Assembly (NCBI RefSeq): GCF_051020955.1
Contig: NC_135013.1
Location: 32,506,802-32,570,801 of the forward strand
DNA length: 64,000 bases
Origin: Megalopta genalis
Taxonomy: Eukaryota > Arthropoda > Insecta > Hymenoptera > Halictidae
Direction of reading: 5' to 3'
The notes under the pieces are model-generated. The model made no database searches. It was not told the origin of the DNA and saw nothing but the letters and a program-made list of their open reading frames with translations. Positions 32,116 through 42,605 of this stretch are shown here, one piece after another. The position numbers and the translations under genes are program-made. Within the stretch, counting starts at the first letter, position 1. Every line of letters starts with the position of its first letter.

Positions 32116-33279
32116 CACCGATCATCGCCCCTGCCCATACTTCCCTTCGCCCGCTTCCCGGCGAACCGGCGGCGTACGAATCATTCTTTCCGCGAACGTG
32201 ATCAACGAGAACAGTCTGCGCGAAGTTCCCGGCGAGCGAGCGATTCACGGTGAAGAGCGGCCGGGATGCAGCGGGCGTTCGCGGGCGCGTTCGTTCGCGC
32301 GAGAAGATCCGCCGGATAATAAGCCGCTGGAAGAGGGAAAGTTTCGAGAGTTCGTTCGACGTCGAGAGTCGCGCACGGGAGAATCGACGGGAGTATCGCA
32401 CAGAGGCACGGTCGGCCGCGTGGAAGTCGCGATTGATCGAAGAGCCGGGCGATATCTTCGAAGAAGGAGGAGGCGAAGATCGGCGACGGAAGTTCGTCGG
32501 AGCGAGTGCACGCACGTCACGTGTACCGGTAAGCAGGTTAACGCGAGAAGGAGCGCGCGAGAGCGAGAGATAGAGTGAAAGAGAGACGGAGAGACAGAGC
32601 GAGAGAGAGAGCGAGAGAGAGCGAGAGGGAGAGGAGCAGATTAATTTGCGAATGACCGATCGAAAGCGAAAGAGACCGGGGACCACGCGGAAACCTTATG
32701 GTTCCCTATCCGTCGGCATAAGGAGACGTAAATCCGTTTGGCACCGCTCCGTGCATAGCGCAGCCCTTACGTTAGAAGACCAATAGATGACGAAGCTGAC
32801 GGGGTTCAGATGACTTGACTTACGAAGCCCCGACCGTGCACCCGCGGCCCCGCGCCCCGGAGGGGGGCCGCCCCGTCCCGGTACCTTCTGGTGCAACGCA
32901 CCGTTTTCCTTTCGTTACACCGACGCTCCGCGAACAATGAAGTCGTTACGAGAAACAGGTCATAGAATCCGCTCCACTTTTCTTCGGCCCGCTCGTTGCC
33001 GACGGTCTGGGTTAGCTATCCGCGACTCTGCGTCCTTGTTTGTACGGTCTCTCCGGCACCGAGCTCACCGCGGCTGTCTGCCGATTTTTGCCCTCGGGGA
33101 CGCACCGCCGGGCCCCGCTGTTCCCGGTCCTCAAAAATCCCCGATCCGAGGCGCCCTCTTTCTTCTTCGACGTTCCTGCTGCTGTAATTTCTGCCAGAAA
33201 TGGAGCTCGGAATCGAAACCGGCGGATACGAGAATACCGAGTCGAGATTCCTCGGGCCCCGCGGCCCGTTTTTGTAGGA
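32116..33279. other. Non-coding spacer of the inverted H arrays
   Basis: CpG-rich, with a GA tract at 32571-32637 and a G/C-run at 32843-32880. Overlapping Arg-rich frames on both strands are unsupported. Confidence 0.5.
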
Positions 33280-33998
33280 ACTGGGGACTTCTTTGTTTCT
33301 AATTTTTTGCCACTATTCGGAGGCCATGTGACACGATTCGAAGGCAATTCGGGGGCCATGTGACACGATTCGAAGGCAATTCGGGGGCCATGTGACACGA
33401 TTCGATGGCAATTTGGAGGCTACATGACACGATTCGATGGCAATTTGGAGGCTACATGACACGATTCGATGACAATTCGGAGGCTACATGATACGATTCG
33501 ATGGAAATTCGGGGGCCAGACGACTCGATTCGACGATCATAGGCATAGGACTAAGACAAGGAAATTCACAGCAACCCGAAGACAATTTGGCGTCCACATG
33601 ATTCGATTCGACGTCATAGGCATACGACTAGCACAGGGAAATTCACAGCAACTCGAAGGCAATTCAGAGGCCACGCGACTCGATTTGACCGCCATAAGCG
33701 TAGGACTAATACACACAGAAATTCACAGCAACCCAAAGACAATTCGGAGGTCACACGACTCTATTCGACGGCCATAAGCGAAAGACCAGCCCACGGAAAT
33801 TCCCAGCAACCAGATGACAATTCGGAGGCCACGTGACTCGATTGGAAATTCATAGACGTAGGCCTAGTATAAAGAAATTCATAGCATCCCGAAGGCAATT
33901 CGGAAGCCACGCGACTCGATTCGACGGCCATAAGCGTACGACCAGCCCGCGGAAATTCCCAGCAACCAGAAATTTGCCATTTCCGAGAGAAATTACTG
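33280..33998 (-). mobile_element. Element H, long copy, minus orientation
   Basis: The ends GGGACTTCTTTGTTTCTAAT with TTTTTTGCCAC (left) and TTTGCCATTTCCGAGAGAAA-TTACTGTA (right) match in reverse the ends of the short copy at 15850-16048. Inside are about seven 32-bp units (GGCCATGTGACACGATTCGA) and then about six 78-bp units with TAGGCATAGGACTA and GGAAATTCACAGCAACCCGA. The outer CAGTAATTTCTCTC resembles a MITE-A end. Confidence 0.75.
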
Positions 33999-34612
33999 TA
34001 CCTGGATAGCGCCAAAACGCTTCCACATCGACGGGCTCTATCAGTAGTTCGTGGAATCCTCGTTAGTACGCGTCGTCTCGCTTCTCGTTCGAGAAACGAA
34101 TCCGTTAAACATTTTCTTCTGAATAATTCATGCGAAGCCCGTCCCGACATTCCCGCAAAAAAATCGAAACAATTACCGTGCTTCCTCCGTTTAACCTTGA
34201 AATGGTACTCGCTCGCCGCAGAGACTCTGAAGCTTCGTGTACAGTGTTATAAAAAAATTGCCCGAAACGCGCGCACGCAAATGAAAATTGTAAAATCGCG
34301 CACGCATTTCGAACGAGTTAAACGCCGAACCCAACGAGCCCCGAGACTATTACGCCGCGTATTAAGTATATTTGATCGAAGTTCCGTTTAATTGCTCCGC
34401 GGACCTCTTTGAGACGCCATTCGACGCTTCGACGAGAATTCCATTCAACTAATTATGGCCATTTCAACTGCCCCGACGGAATATTTCTTAACGCAAACAG
34501 AGAATTCCCGGATCTTAAATTCGTTCGCTTCGCTCCCCCCGCGTCCCCCTCCTTTCACTTTTCGCGGAGATTTAATGCGATTGCCGGTTCCCTGCGAAAT
34601 AAAATTCTACAG
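33999..34612. other. Non-coding unique sequence
   Basis: No supported feature between the H copy and MITE-A copy 5. Confidence 0.5.
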
Positions 34613-34735
34613 CCGCCGATTGTCAGTAATTATAAAAACGAGCCGCAAGGCTCGGACGATCGTATCTCCTCTCCGCAGATCGTCCGCTTCTGCGCACGAT
34701 TTGAGCGCGAATTAGGGAGAATTTCCTATATTCAA
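34613..34735. mobile_element. MITE-A copy 5, right half
   Basis: ATTATAAAAACGAGCCGCAA, GGCTCGGACGATCGTATCTC and GCGCGAATTAGGGAGAATTT are the right arm of a diverged MITE-A close to copy 6. The left arm is missing. Confidence 0.8.
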
Positions 34736-35480
34736 CGATAACGCTCGAGGCTACGAAGACAGCGCGTCGAGCGTATCCTGTAAAATCTTTTTATTCGCAT
34801 TTCGTCGCACCGAGGAGGGTCGAATCCGTTTATAAATAAACAAAGCGAGGGTTGCTTTGGTTCGGAGCGTAAAAAAGATCTACAAATTTGCGTCGGTGTT
34901 TTTCATTTGCCAGCAAGAAAATCGAAGGAATTAGTGCGAACGAATGCGTCGAAGACTACGATCCAATCGTGTTCGAATCGAATTTCGCGAAGTCCCGAAC
35001 CAGTTGGCTTCTCGTTAGCGACGAGAATTGTTGGAAGCAGCGGATTTTCGTTCGGCCAGCAAACCGGCCGGCTCCTCTTTTTCTCGCGGACCCTCCTCCT
35101 CGAACCGGCGAGATTCCGTGGACGCTCGTCGAGGTGAGAAAAGCCGGGGCACGCGATCCGACGCGATCGATCGATATCGAGCCAACGAAGCGAGTCCTCT
35201 TCCCCGGACGATTTTAGACCGAGCTGCTCGATCGGCCGTGGCGTGCCGCGCGCGCGACCTGACGTCACCTGGCTGGCTTTGACAGGCCGATCGAATGATT
35301 CGATTAAAATTCTCTCGCTCGGATATCATCGTCCATCGAACACGCCGAACCGCGGGGAGACCTGCTCGAAGATCCGGCCGGAGAGCCGCCGCTGCGGCGC
35401 GCCGTTTCGAATCTCTTCAACGGCGAACACGCGGCCACGTTCGACGCGCTGTCTTCGTAGCCTCGAGCGTTATCGTTGGT
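34736..35480. other. Non-coding, CpG-rich
   Basis: Seven mutually overlapping frames on both strands (34888-35594). No domain and no start or splice evidence. Confidence 0.45.
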
Positions 35481-35646
35481 AACAGGAAATTCTCTCTAAT
35501 TCGCGCTCAAATTGTGCACAGAAATGGACGATCTGCGGAGAGGAGATACGATCGTCCGAGCCTTGCGGTTCGATTTTATAATTGGCGACAATAGGTGGCT
35601 ATAGAAATGAGCGCGAGCTGGAGGAAAATTAGGGAGAATTTACCGT
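35481..35646. mobile_element. MITE-A copy 6 (short)
   Basis: AGGAAATTCTCTCTAATTCG on the left and AAAATTAGGGAGAATTTACC on the right. The inner right arm is partly deleted. Confidence 0.8.
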
Positions 35647-35845
35647 AATTGGAAGCGATAATAATAAGTCGATATTAATAATTTATTAATAATAATAATA
35701 AATCTTATAAACCGATAATAATTTGCAACGTGGTGACGTCGGTGACGGTGACGTCTCGCTCGTGGAAATGCCGAGAGGACGTCGCAACGACGCGAAAAAT
35801 ACGTGAAGTCGCGTTCCTATTTATTGTATAATTGATCTTATGAAG

Positions 35846-35854
35846 TACAGTAAA

Positions 35855-35919
<65 letters not shown>

Positions 35920-35941
35920 AGAGAGAGAGACATTTACTGTA
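35846..35941. repeat. Palindromic (CT)n(TA)n(GA)n with MITE-A-like ends
   Basis: TACAGTAAATCTCTCTCTCT, about 40 bp of TA, then GAGAGAGAGACATTTACTGTA. The outer bases equal MITE-A termini, so this may be a MITE-A whose inside was replaced by microsatellite. Confidence 0.7.
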
Positions 35942-35955
35942 TACTATATATACTA

Positions 35956-36098
35956 TACAGGGCGTTCCACAATTATTTTAACAGCCGAAAATGACGGGTA
36001 GATGAGGTCATTTGAAGTAACTTTTTCCTTTGCGAAAATGGAATCTGCGGCTTTGCTTAAGAGTTATTAACGGAACACACTGACCAATGAGAGGTGAC
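35956..36098 (+). mobile_element. MITE-B copy 5, left half
   Basis: TACAGGGCGTTCCACAATTA, TCATTTGAAGTAACTTTTTC and GACCAATGAGAGGTGACGGC. It stops where the central loop would begin, and the start resembles diverged copy 4. Confidence 0.7.
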
Positions 36099-36369
36099 GG
36101 CGCGAAGTTCGAGAGCCCGCAGCACGAGGCTTCGACAGATGGTCGGGACGGACTCGAGCCGCGTTCGAAGTATTGAACAAATCACGAAGCGAGAACTTTC
36201 CGGATTTTTTTTTTTACTACGTAACAGTGATATTTTTAAGAAAAACGCTGTTCACCTTTACTTTAAAACGTCTGAAGAATATTTACTAATTTTTCGGACC
36301 CGAAATAGTAAGTAATTTAAGCGTGACGGCCGTTTGAATTTTCTAGTGTGTGCATGACACCTTGTGTGT
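36099..36369. other. Unique sequence
   Basis: Nothing supported. Confidence 0.4.
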
Positions 36370-36742
36370 AACCTTGACATATCAAGGTTATGTCAAGGAC
36401 ATATCAAGGTTATGTCAAGGTTATCTCAAGGTTATGTCAAGGTTATTGATAATATTCTTCATATTTCTCTAAACAAACATATCCCTTACGTCCTTTAGCA
36501 CCATTATTATTTATTAAATTAGCTTTGTGAATCATTCGTTGAACTGTGTTCGGACACGGAATTACTTAAATTAAAATATCATTTACGTACTTTGTTAATC
36601 TTCACTGTAAATCTTGCTTAAAAATTTCATATGTTGACCTTGATATGTCCTTAACACAACCTTGATATGTCCTTAACATAACCTTGATATGTCCTTGACA
36701 TAACCTTGCTATCAAGGACATATCAAGGTTATGACATATCTA
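36370..36742. repeat. CAAGG/CCTTG inverted repeat block
   Basis: 36370-36447 has about six ATCAAGGTTATGTCAAGG-type units. 36645-36742 carries the reverse complement (CCTTGATATGTCCTTAACAT) three times and then flips back. Single units such as CCTTGACATATCAAGG are themselves palindromes. The spacer is about 200 bp. Confidence 0.85.
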
Positions 36743-36838
36743 TATAGTATATCTATAGTATATCTATAGTATATCTACTCTATATATAGTATATATAGTA
36801 TATAATATATATATATATATATATATACTCTCTCTACA

Positions 36839-36889
<51 letters not shown>
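36743..36889. repeat. TA-rich run and (GT)n microsatellite
   Basis: TATCTATAGTATATC repeats and (TA)n up to about 36835, then about 24 GT dinucleotides. Confidence 0.95.
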
Positions 36890-36896
36890 ACGAGAA

Positions 36897-36941
36897 TTAA
36901 GCGGCGACGAGTGTACTCGTCGAACACAGCCAACTGGTTAA
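36897..36941 (-). mobile_element. Family E terminus
   Basis: In reverse complement: TTAACCAGTTGGCTGTGTTC and then GACGAGTACACTCGTC. One end only; the body would extend left into the GT run. Confidence 0.6.
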
Positions 36942-37311
36942 ATAATCTTCAATCGGGGCTTAAAAACTCAACGCGCCGAAAAGTGTTCCATAACAGATAC
37001 CCATTTGTTCGCTAATTTTCGACCGGAGGCAGTCTTCGGCTGGTAACAACGAAGCCGACGACGGATCTGCGGCAGTTTTCGCAGCGCGGCCGGCGCGCGG
37101 CTCACGATGTCGAGAGCCTTGGACAGGTTTATTATAGCGGAACCGAAGGGAGAGCGTGCCGGTGCAGGACGACCTTCTGAAGGCTGTAACGCGTGTGCGA
37201 AGGATGGAACTGCGTCGGAACAGAAATAGGACGGTCGCGATTAATGGGTCGAAGTAAACCGTACGCGCTCGAACACGGATAGCGAGCGAGACGAAGAGAG
37301 AAATATTGTGT
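36942..37311. other. Unique sequence
   Basis: Nothing supported. The 399-residue minus frame starting here is mostly translated GA repeat. Confidence 0.45.
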
Positions 37312-37855
37312 ATATACATATATATACATATATATACATATATATATATATACATGTATATATGTACATATATATATATATACATATATATGTATAAAGA
37401 GAGAGAGAGAGAGAAAGAGAGAGGGAGAGAGAGAGCTAGAGAGAGCGAGAGACCGAGAGCGAGAGAGAGAGAGAGCGGGAGAGAGAGCGAGAGCGCGCGA
37501 GAGAGAGCGCGGGAGAGAGAGCGAGAGAGACTGAGAGCGCGAGAGAGAGAGAGAGCGAGAGAGACTGAGAGCGCGAGAGAGAGAGCGAGAGAGACTGAGA
37601 GCGCGAGAGAGAGCGAGAGAGACTGGGAGCGCGAGAGAGAGCGAGAGAGACTGAGAGCGCGAGAGAGCGGGAGAGAGCAGTAGAGAGAGCGAGAAAGAGT
37701 AAGAGAAAGCCCGAGAGAGAGCGAGGGAGAGACTGAGCTTAAGAGAGAGAGAGAGAGAGAGAGTGAGAGAGAGAGAGAGAGAGTGAGAGAGAGAGAGAGT
37801 GAGGGAGACATCTTTCTCTCGGACGAAGCGGACGAAGCTCGCAGTCGATAAGCAG

Positions 37856-37890
<35 letters not shown>
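37312..37890. repeat. TA/TATACA run then long GA tract
   Basis: 37312-37396 is (TATACA)/(TA)n. 37397-37805 is GA-rich with a recurring GAGAGACTGAGAGCGCGAGA module, ending in ACATCTTTCTCTCGG. (GA)n resumes at 37858-37890. Confidence 0.95.
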
Positions 37891-37892
<2 letters not shown>

Positions 37893-38769
37893 TGGTCTCC
37901 GAGCAAATTTAGGTGCGTCGAGCACACCGTGTCGCCGGCGTCGTCCGCGATATTTCCAAGACGTCACGCGGAGAGGACGCGTACACGCGCGCTCCGCAGT
38001 CCGCTTCGAAACAATTATTCTTTGAAATACGCTCATTGGAGTTGTTCGTGTCGGCGGGAAGTCGTTGAAAAGTTCCCCACCGGCCGATGGAAAGTTCGTG
38101 CTTTCGTGAGCAGAATTTTTCATCCCCCACCCCCCCGCCGTCCCACCCCCGCACCCCACTCGCCGTCCCGCCGCGCCGTGAACTTTCGCGATTACTTTAT
38201 CTTTCGCGGCCCGGGGAGCAAGGAGAAGAGAAAGAAACGAGGACCGAGGGAGAACGGTCGGGGAGAACCCCGTTCGCGGGGCTGCCGGGGCAGAAGGGTC
38301 GCGGGTGTCGCGAGTCTCGTCGTTGACCTTAAATAGGGTTCACAGTTTCAGGGGCTAACGAAAACATGATAATCGGACTGCGGGTTCTTGCGCATTTATG
38401 CTAAAACACGCTGGACGAAATCCGAGACAACGGAGACGTTCGGAGAATTTATAATTGTTCCCATATTCTCGTTTATTTAGAGACTTAACTGTTAAACTAT
38501 TTAAAGAAGAGATAGATATATTTATTTAATTTCTGTTTTTTTTGCAATGCCATCGACGCTTCGGTGGCTGTCGACGCGCGTTCGCATGACTTCGCGAACA
38601 AAATTGAATCGTAAAAATCGATTCAGCGCGGCTTTTCGAAAAATGCATCGCAGTTATATTGTTAACAAAATTTATTCTGTTTATATTATTCGTGCAGTGA
38701 TGTACGTATTGGTGTCATAAGCGGAATCACAATTCTGGTAAACCGGTTCTCTACACGTGTCATAAAATT
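37891..38769. other. Non-coding unique sequence
   Basis: GC-rich to about 38335 with a C-run at 38127-38160, then AT-leaning. No supported gene. Confidence 0.5.
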
Positions 38770-39336
38770 ATTCAGCTTGTAAACGATAATGGACAGTTTG
38801 GGACGAGGAGATACGATTATTCGTATATTATTATACAGGATGTCCCAAAAATGTCTTGCAATTCGGAAATGGCGAGTTCCTCGGATCATTTGAAGCAACT
38901 TCTTTCTTTACAAAAATGTTCTCCGAGGCACCGTTAACGAGTTATCAACGAAAAACAGTGACCAATGAGAATCGAGTACGGCTGACGCGAGGCGGCCCAG
39001 CCGACCAGCGCACGAAGCCCAGTTCCGCTCATTGGCTCGGTCGCCTCGCGCCAGCCGAGCTCGCCTCTCATTGGTCACTGTTTTTCGTTAATAACTCGTT
39101 AACGGTGCCTCGGAGAACATTTTTGTAAAGGAAAAAGTTGCTTCAAATTACCTGAGGAACCTGCCACTTTCGGAATGCGAGACATTTTTGGGACATCCTG
39201 TATATACTGCACTACGTTTTTATAATTATTGACAATCACTAATTATAACAATGAGCCCCGATGCTCGAATAATCGTATCCCCTCTTCCCAAATCGTCCAC
39301 TTTCGTTCATAAGCCGAAATTAAAATTAGGGAGAAC
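38770..39336. mobile_element. MITE-A copy 7 interrupted by MITE-B
   Basis: The left arm 38770-38833 (TTCAGCTTGTAAACGATAAT, then GAGGAGATACGATTATTCG) and right arm 39203-39336 (TTTTTATAATTATTGACAAT, GCTCGAATAATCGTATCCCC and AAAATTAGGGAGAA) belong to one MITE-A. The full MITE-B at 38834-39202 sits at its centre. Confidence 0.85.
38834..39202. mobile_element. MITE-B copy 6 (nested)
   Basis: Full-length, TACAGGATGTCCCAAAAATG to TTTTTGGGACATCCTGTA. TA on both sides fits a TA target. Confidence 0.9.
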
Positions 39337-40680
39337 AGCAATCAGAGATCAGCTCGGAATTCAATTCCCTTTTTTCGTTTAACCCGTCGGAACCTATCGG
39401 TATTAAAAGCTGGGACCTTTAGCATCTTGCGCGAGCCCCTTAGGGCAACCTTTGCGCACTCCATAGGAACTCGTACTTTCTCCGGCGCCCTCTGACCCCC
39501 GACCTTTCCGGGCGCAGATCAACGACGAAATTGGCCGCGCTCTCGCGTATAAGGTTAGCAGCGGGGTCCGTTCGTTAGCGAGTGCAACAGGATGCACAAT
39601 TATTAAAGCTGGTAACGAGGCGGAGCCAGCGCGCGTACACAAACACATACACACACACCTCTCGCCGCTTCTAGCGGCATAATACCGTCCCGGCCGTAAT
39701 TACACCAACGATGGACGATCGTTTCGTTCTCCGCGAGCGTTCCGATTCATCGGCGAGCCGATTCGACGCCCGGCATCCGCGAAAAAGGGGCGGACGCCGC
39801 GGCGAGCCGTTTCGGGCCAAGGTTCCGCGGTAATTTCTTCTTGATCGACGCTCGAGTCTGTTTCGCGGAACGCTTTGGACAGAGTCCAGAGTGCGCGAGA
39901 TCGCGGAACCGGAGCGACTCCGCAAGGACGCGACCGGTTTTAAACCGTCGGGAACGTGTGGCCGGGGCCCGATCCTCGCCAGCGAAATCCAATTGGACCG
40001 CGCGCTTCTTCTTTTTTTTCTCACGCGAGTCAAATCGATTCCGGGCAGCCCTCCGTTACCAGCCGTTCATCTCCGTCGACGAATTCTTCGCCAGGAATCC
40101 TCCCGTTTCCCGGTGCAATTCCGCGACGACGCCCGGGGCCGAGCGCCGGCTAGAGAAACAGCCCGTGTCTCCGCGGAAGCCGGATAACGGGACGATACGC
40201 TGCTCCGAATCGGAAGAAACGAATCGATCCCGGCCTAGAATCATCCTCGTGCCGAGAGAACCAGTTCCCCGATTGATCCTATTCGCGAAGAACGAGGCGA
40301 AGCGACACCCTTTGCGAAGAAGACGCGACGCGACGCGCGCGAAAGCAACGCTGTCTTGTCCACCGTTCGCTGAACCGCGATCGGTTTTCGATCGGCGCCT
40401 TTGATCCCGGTCGACCGGAGTTACGCTAATTATGACAGGTCCGATCATCGCGGATACGGCGTTTTACAGCTGGTAAACGCGGCAGAGAAGGACGCGTGTA
40501 CGAGTCAGGGTCGATGGAAGAGCGACGACGGCGAAAACGGTTGCGAATCGAAAATATCGCGATTGGTAGTACAATATTCCGTTACTCGCGTATTCTTTTA
40601 CGAGAAAGAAGGCGATACCTGGTATACAATATACTTTAGATGCAAAAATATATAAGTTGTGTGCATATATTGTAATATAA
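39337..40680. other. Non-coding, CpG-rich
   Basis: Frames such as 39841-40404 (+) and 40056-40448 (-) overlap and are Arg/Ser/Pro-rich. No domain, splice or start evidence. Confidence 0.45.
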
Positions 40681-40787
40681 TACAGATTGTCCCAAAAATG
40701 TCTCGCAATCCGAAAGTGGCGGGTTCCTCGGGTCATTTAGAGCAACTTTTTCCTTTACAAAAATTTTCTCCGAGGCACCGGAGAAAA
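40681..40787 (+). mobile_element. MITE-B copy 7, left fragment
   Basis: TACAGATTGTCCCAAAAATG through TTTTCTCCGAGGCACCGGAG, then unrelated sequence. Confidence 0.85.
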
Positions 40788-40956
40788 TACTCAAATATGA
40801 ATTGCCTTCTTTCTTCTTCAAAATTATTACAACCGAAAAACTTCTAATCACTGCAGCTCTGAAGAAAATGGTGCTGCAAGGGCTTAAAGGCTTAACCATA
40901 CGTTAAGCATTAAAAACTAAGCTGAAATAATAGGATATATATATTATTTATATTAT

Positions 40957-41316
40957 ATACAGAAATGCCTCGCAATCCGAAAGTGGCGGGTTCCTCAGGT
41001 CATTCGAAGCAACTTTTCCCTTTACAAAAATTTTCTCCGAGGTACCGTTAACGAGTTATCAACGAAAAACAGTGGCCAATGAGAGGCGAGCTCGGCTGGC
41101 GCGAGGCGACCGAGCCAATGAGCGGAACTGGGCTTCGCGCGCTGGTTGGCTGGGCCGCCTCGCGTCAGTCGTACTCGATTCTTATTGGTCACTGTATTTC
41201 GTTAATAACTCGTTAACGGTGCCTAGGAGAACATTTTTGTAAAGGAAGAAGTTGCTTCAAATGATCCGAGGAACCCGCCATTTCCGGATTGCGAGACATT
41301 TTTGGAACACCATGTA
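40957..41316. mobile_element. MITE-B copy 8
   Basis: Nearly complete. The left end is eroded (TACAGAAATGCCTCGCAATC); the right end is TTTTTGGAACACCATGTA. The CCAAT motifs are kept. Confidence 0.85.
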
Positions 41317-41580
41317 GATACCGCGATATATCATCGCCGGAATCGTTGGAGCACATCGTGCTCTGACTGTTAAGGATCCCAGTATCGCATATACAATGTA
41401 AACCGCGATGAATGACCGTCTTTGATTGGTGGAGAAGACCACACAAAAATGGTATATAAGCAGGCGATTTTCAGTCGCGCTCTCTTAGTTGAATTTGGTC
41501 GCTCAGTCGTCTCGTACATATACCTCCTCTGAAATAAAAGTAAAAATAAAACTTTTCAGAAAAATAATTAATATCATATT
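41317..41580 (+). promoter_or_regulatory. Putative solo LTR or TATA promoter
   Basis: A compact promoter-like layout. GATTGGTGG (inverted CCAAT) lies at about 41427, TATATAAGC at about 41453, an initiator-like TTTTCAGTCGC about 25 bp on, a second GCTCAGTCG further downstream, and AATAAAAGTAAAAATAAAAC at about 41533. This order within about 265 bp resembles an insect retrotransposon LTR starting near TGTAGATACC, but no second LTR, primer-binding site or coding body is present. It could equally be a short cellular promoter. Confidence 0.3.
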
Positions 41581-41584
41581 CATT

Positions 41585-41722
41585 TGAGCCGTTTATTTTG
41601 AAAGTGGCATAAGTCACTTTTTCAAAAAAATCGAGTTAATGGTAACACTAATTACAATTGAACGGTATCTTTTCATTTAAAAAAAAAAAGTAACTTATGA
41701 CACTTTCAAAATAAACGGCTCA
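41585..41722. mobile_element. MITE-D copy 2
   Basis: Same termini and loop as copy 1, with the loop (AATGGTAACACTAATTACAA) in the opposite orientation. CATT/CATTTGAG is found on both flanks. Confidence 0.85.
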
Positions 41723-42270
41723 TTTGAGAGATAATCCAAGCCATAATCTCGACACGCAAAAACCCGTGGCATTGGTTCGACCCGCGAAACCTAGCGAACT
41801 TTCCCTGGGCAAGCCAATAGAGTCTGACGGTATAGACATCGACCTGGAAGATCGTGTCTATTATTGGCCGGCAAACGGGCAGGGTTAGGGCGCCCGCGAT
41901 CCAGCGCGACGACCGATCGATCAAACTTTTCGAGGCGGACCGTCCGCGGCGGGATCGCGCGCAAACATTTGCAGTCTGCGCGGCTGCCGGCGCAGCTCGC
42001 GCGAGGCCCGGCCTCGCTCGGGATGCGAATTAACCGGCAAATTAATTGGTTCGTCTTGGTGCGCGGCGGTGGCGGCAGCGGCGGCCCGATGTTTACCCTA
42101 GTATCGATTACTAATGGCTGTTTGCCCTGCAAAGTTTCGAACCTGCTCCCGTTGCCCGGCTGGCTGCCGGCGCTCTGCCTAGAGCCACCATAAACCCAAT
42201 ATCGGATACTCCTTCGACGACGAATCCCGCGAATCTCGCGCGGCGAACGGTCGCGAGATTTCGTCGACGA
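41723..42270. other. Non-coding unique sequence
   Basis: Overlapping frames on both strands (41791-42193), unsupported. A GGCGGTGGCGGCAGCGGCGG run lies at 42066. Confidence 0.5.
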
Positions 42271-42274
42271 CGAA

Positions 42275-42605
42275 AAATAATATATATTTATATTATTTTA
42301 ATATTATATATATTTATATTTATATTATATATAGAGATAATAATAGATATTTAATATATCTATAATATTATTTTATATATTATTATCTATATAATAATAT
42401 ATATATTATATTATTATATATTATTATATAGATAATAATATATAAAATAATATTATAGATATATATTAAATATCTATTATTATCTATATCTATATATCTA
42501 TTATTATTTATATATATATATATATATAAATAATATAATATAATAATATATATTATATATAAATAATAATAGATATATAATAATAATATTATCATTTTTA
42601 CTATT
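42275..42605. repeat. AT-only foldback
   Basis: 330 bp of A/T with nested palindromes. The arms around 42333-42400 and 42414-42486 are near-perfect reverse complements (for example AATAATAGATATTTAATATA against its complement). Confidence 0.9.
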
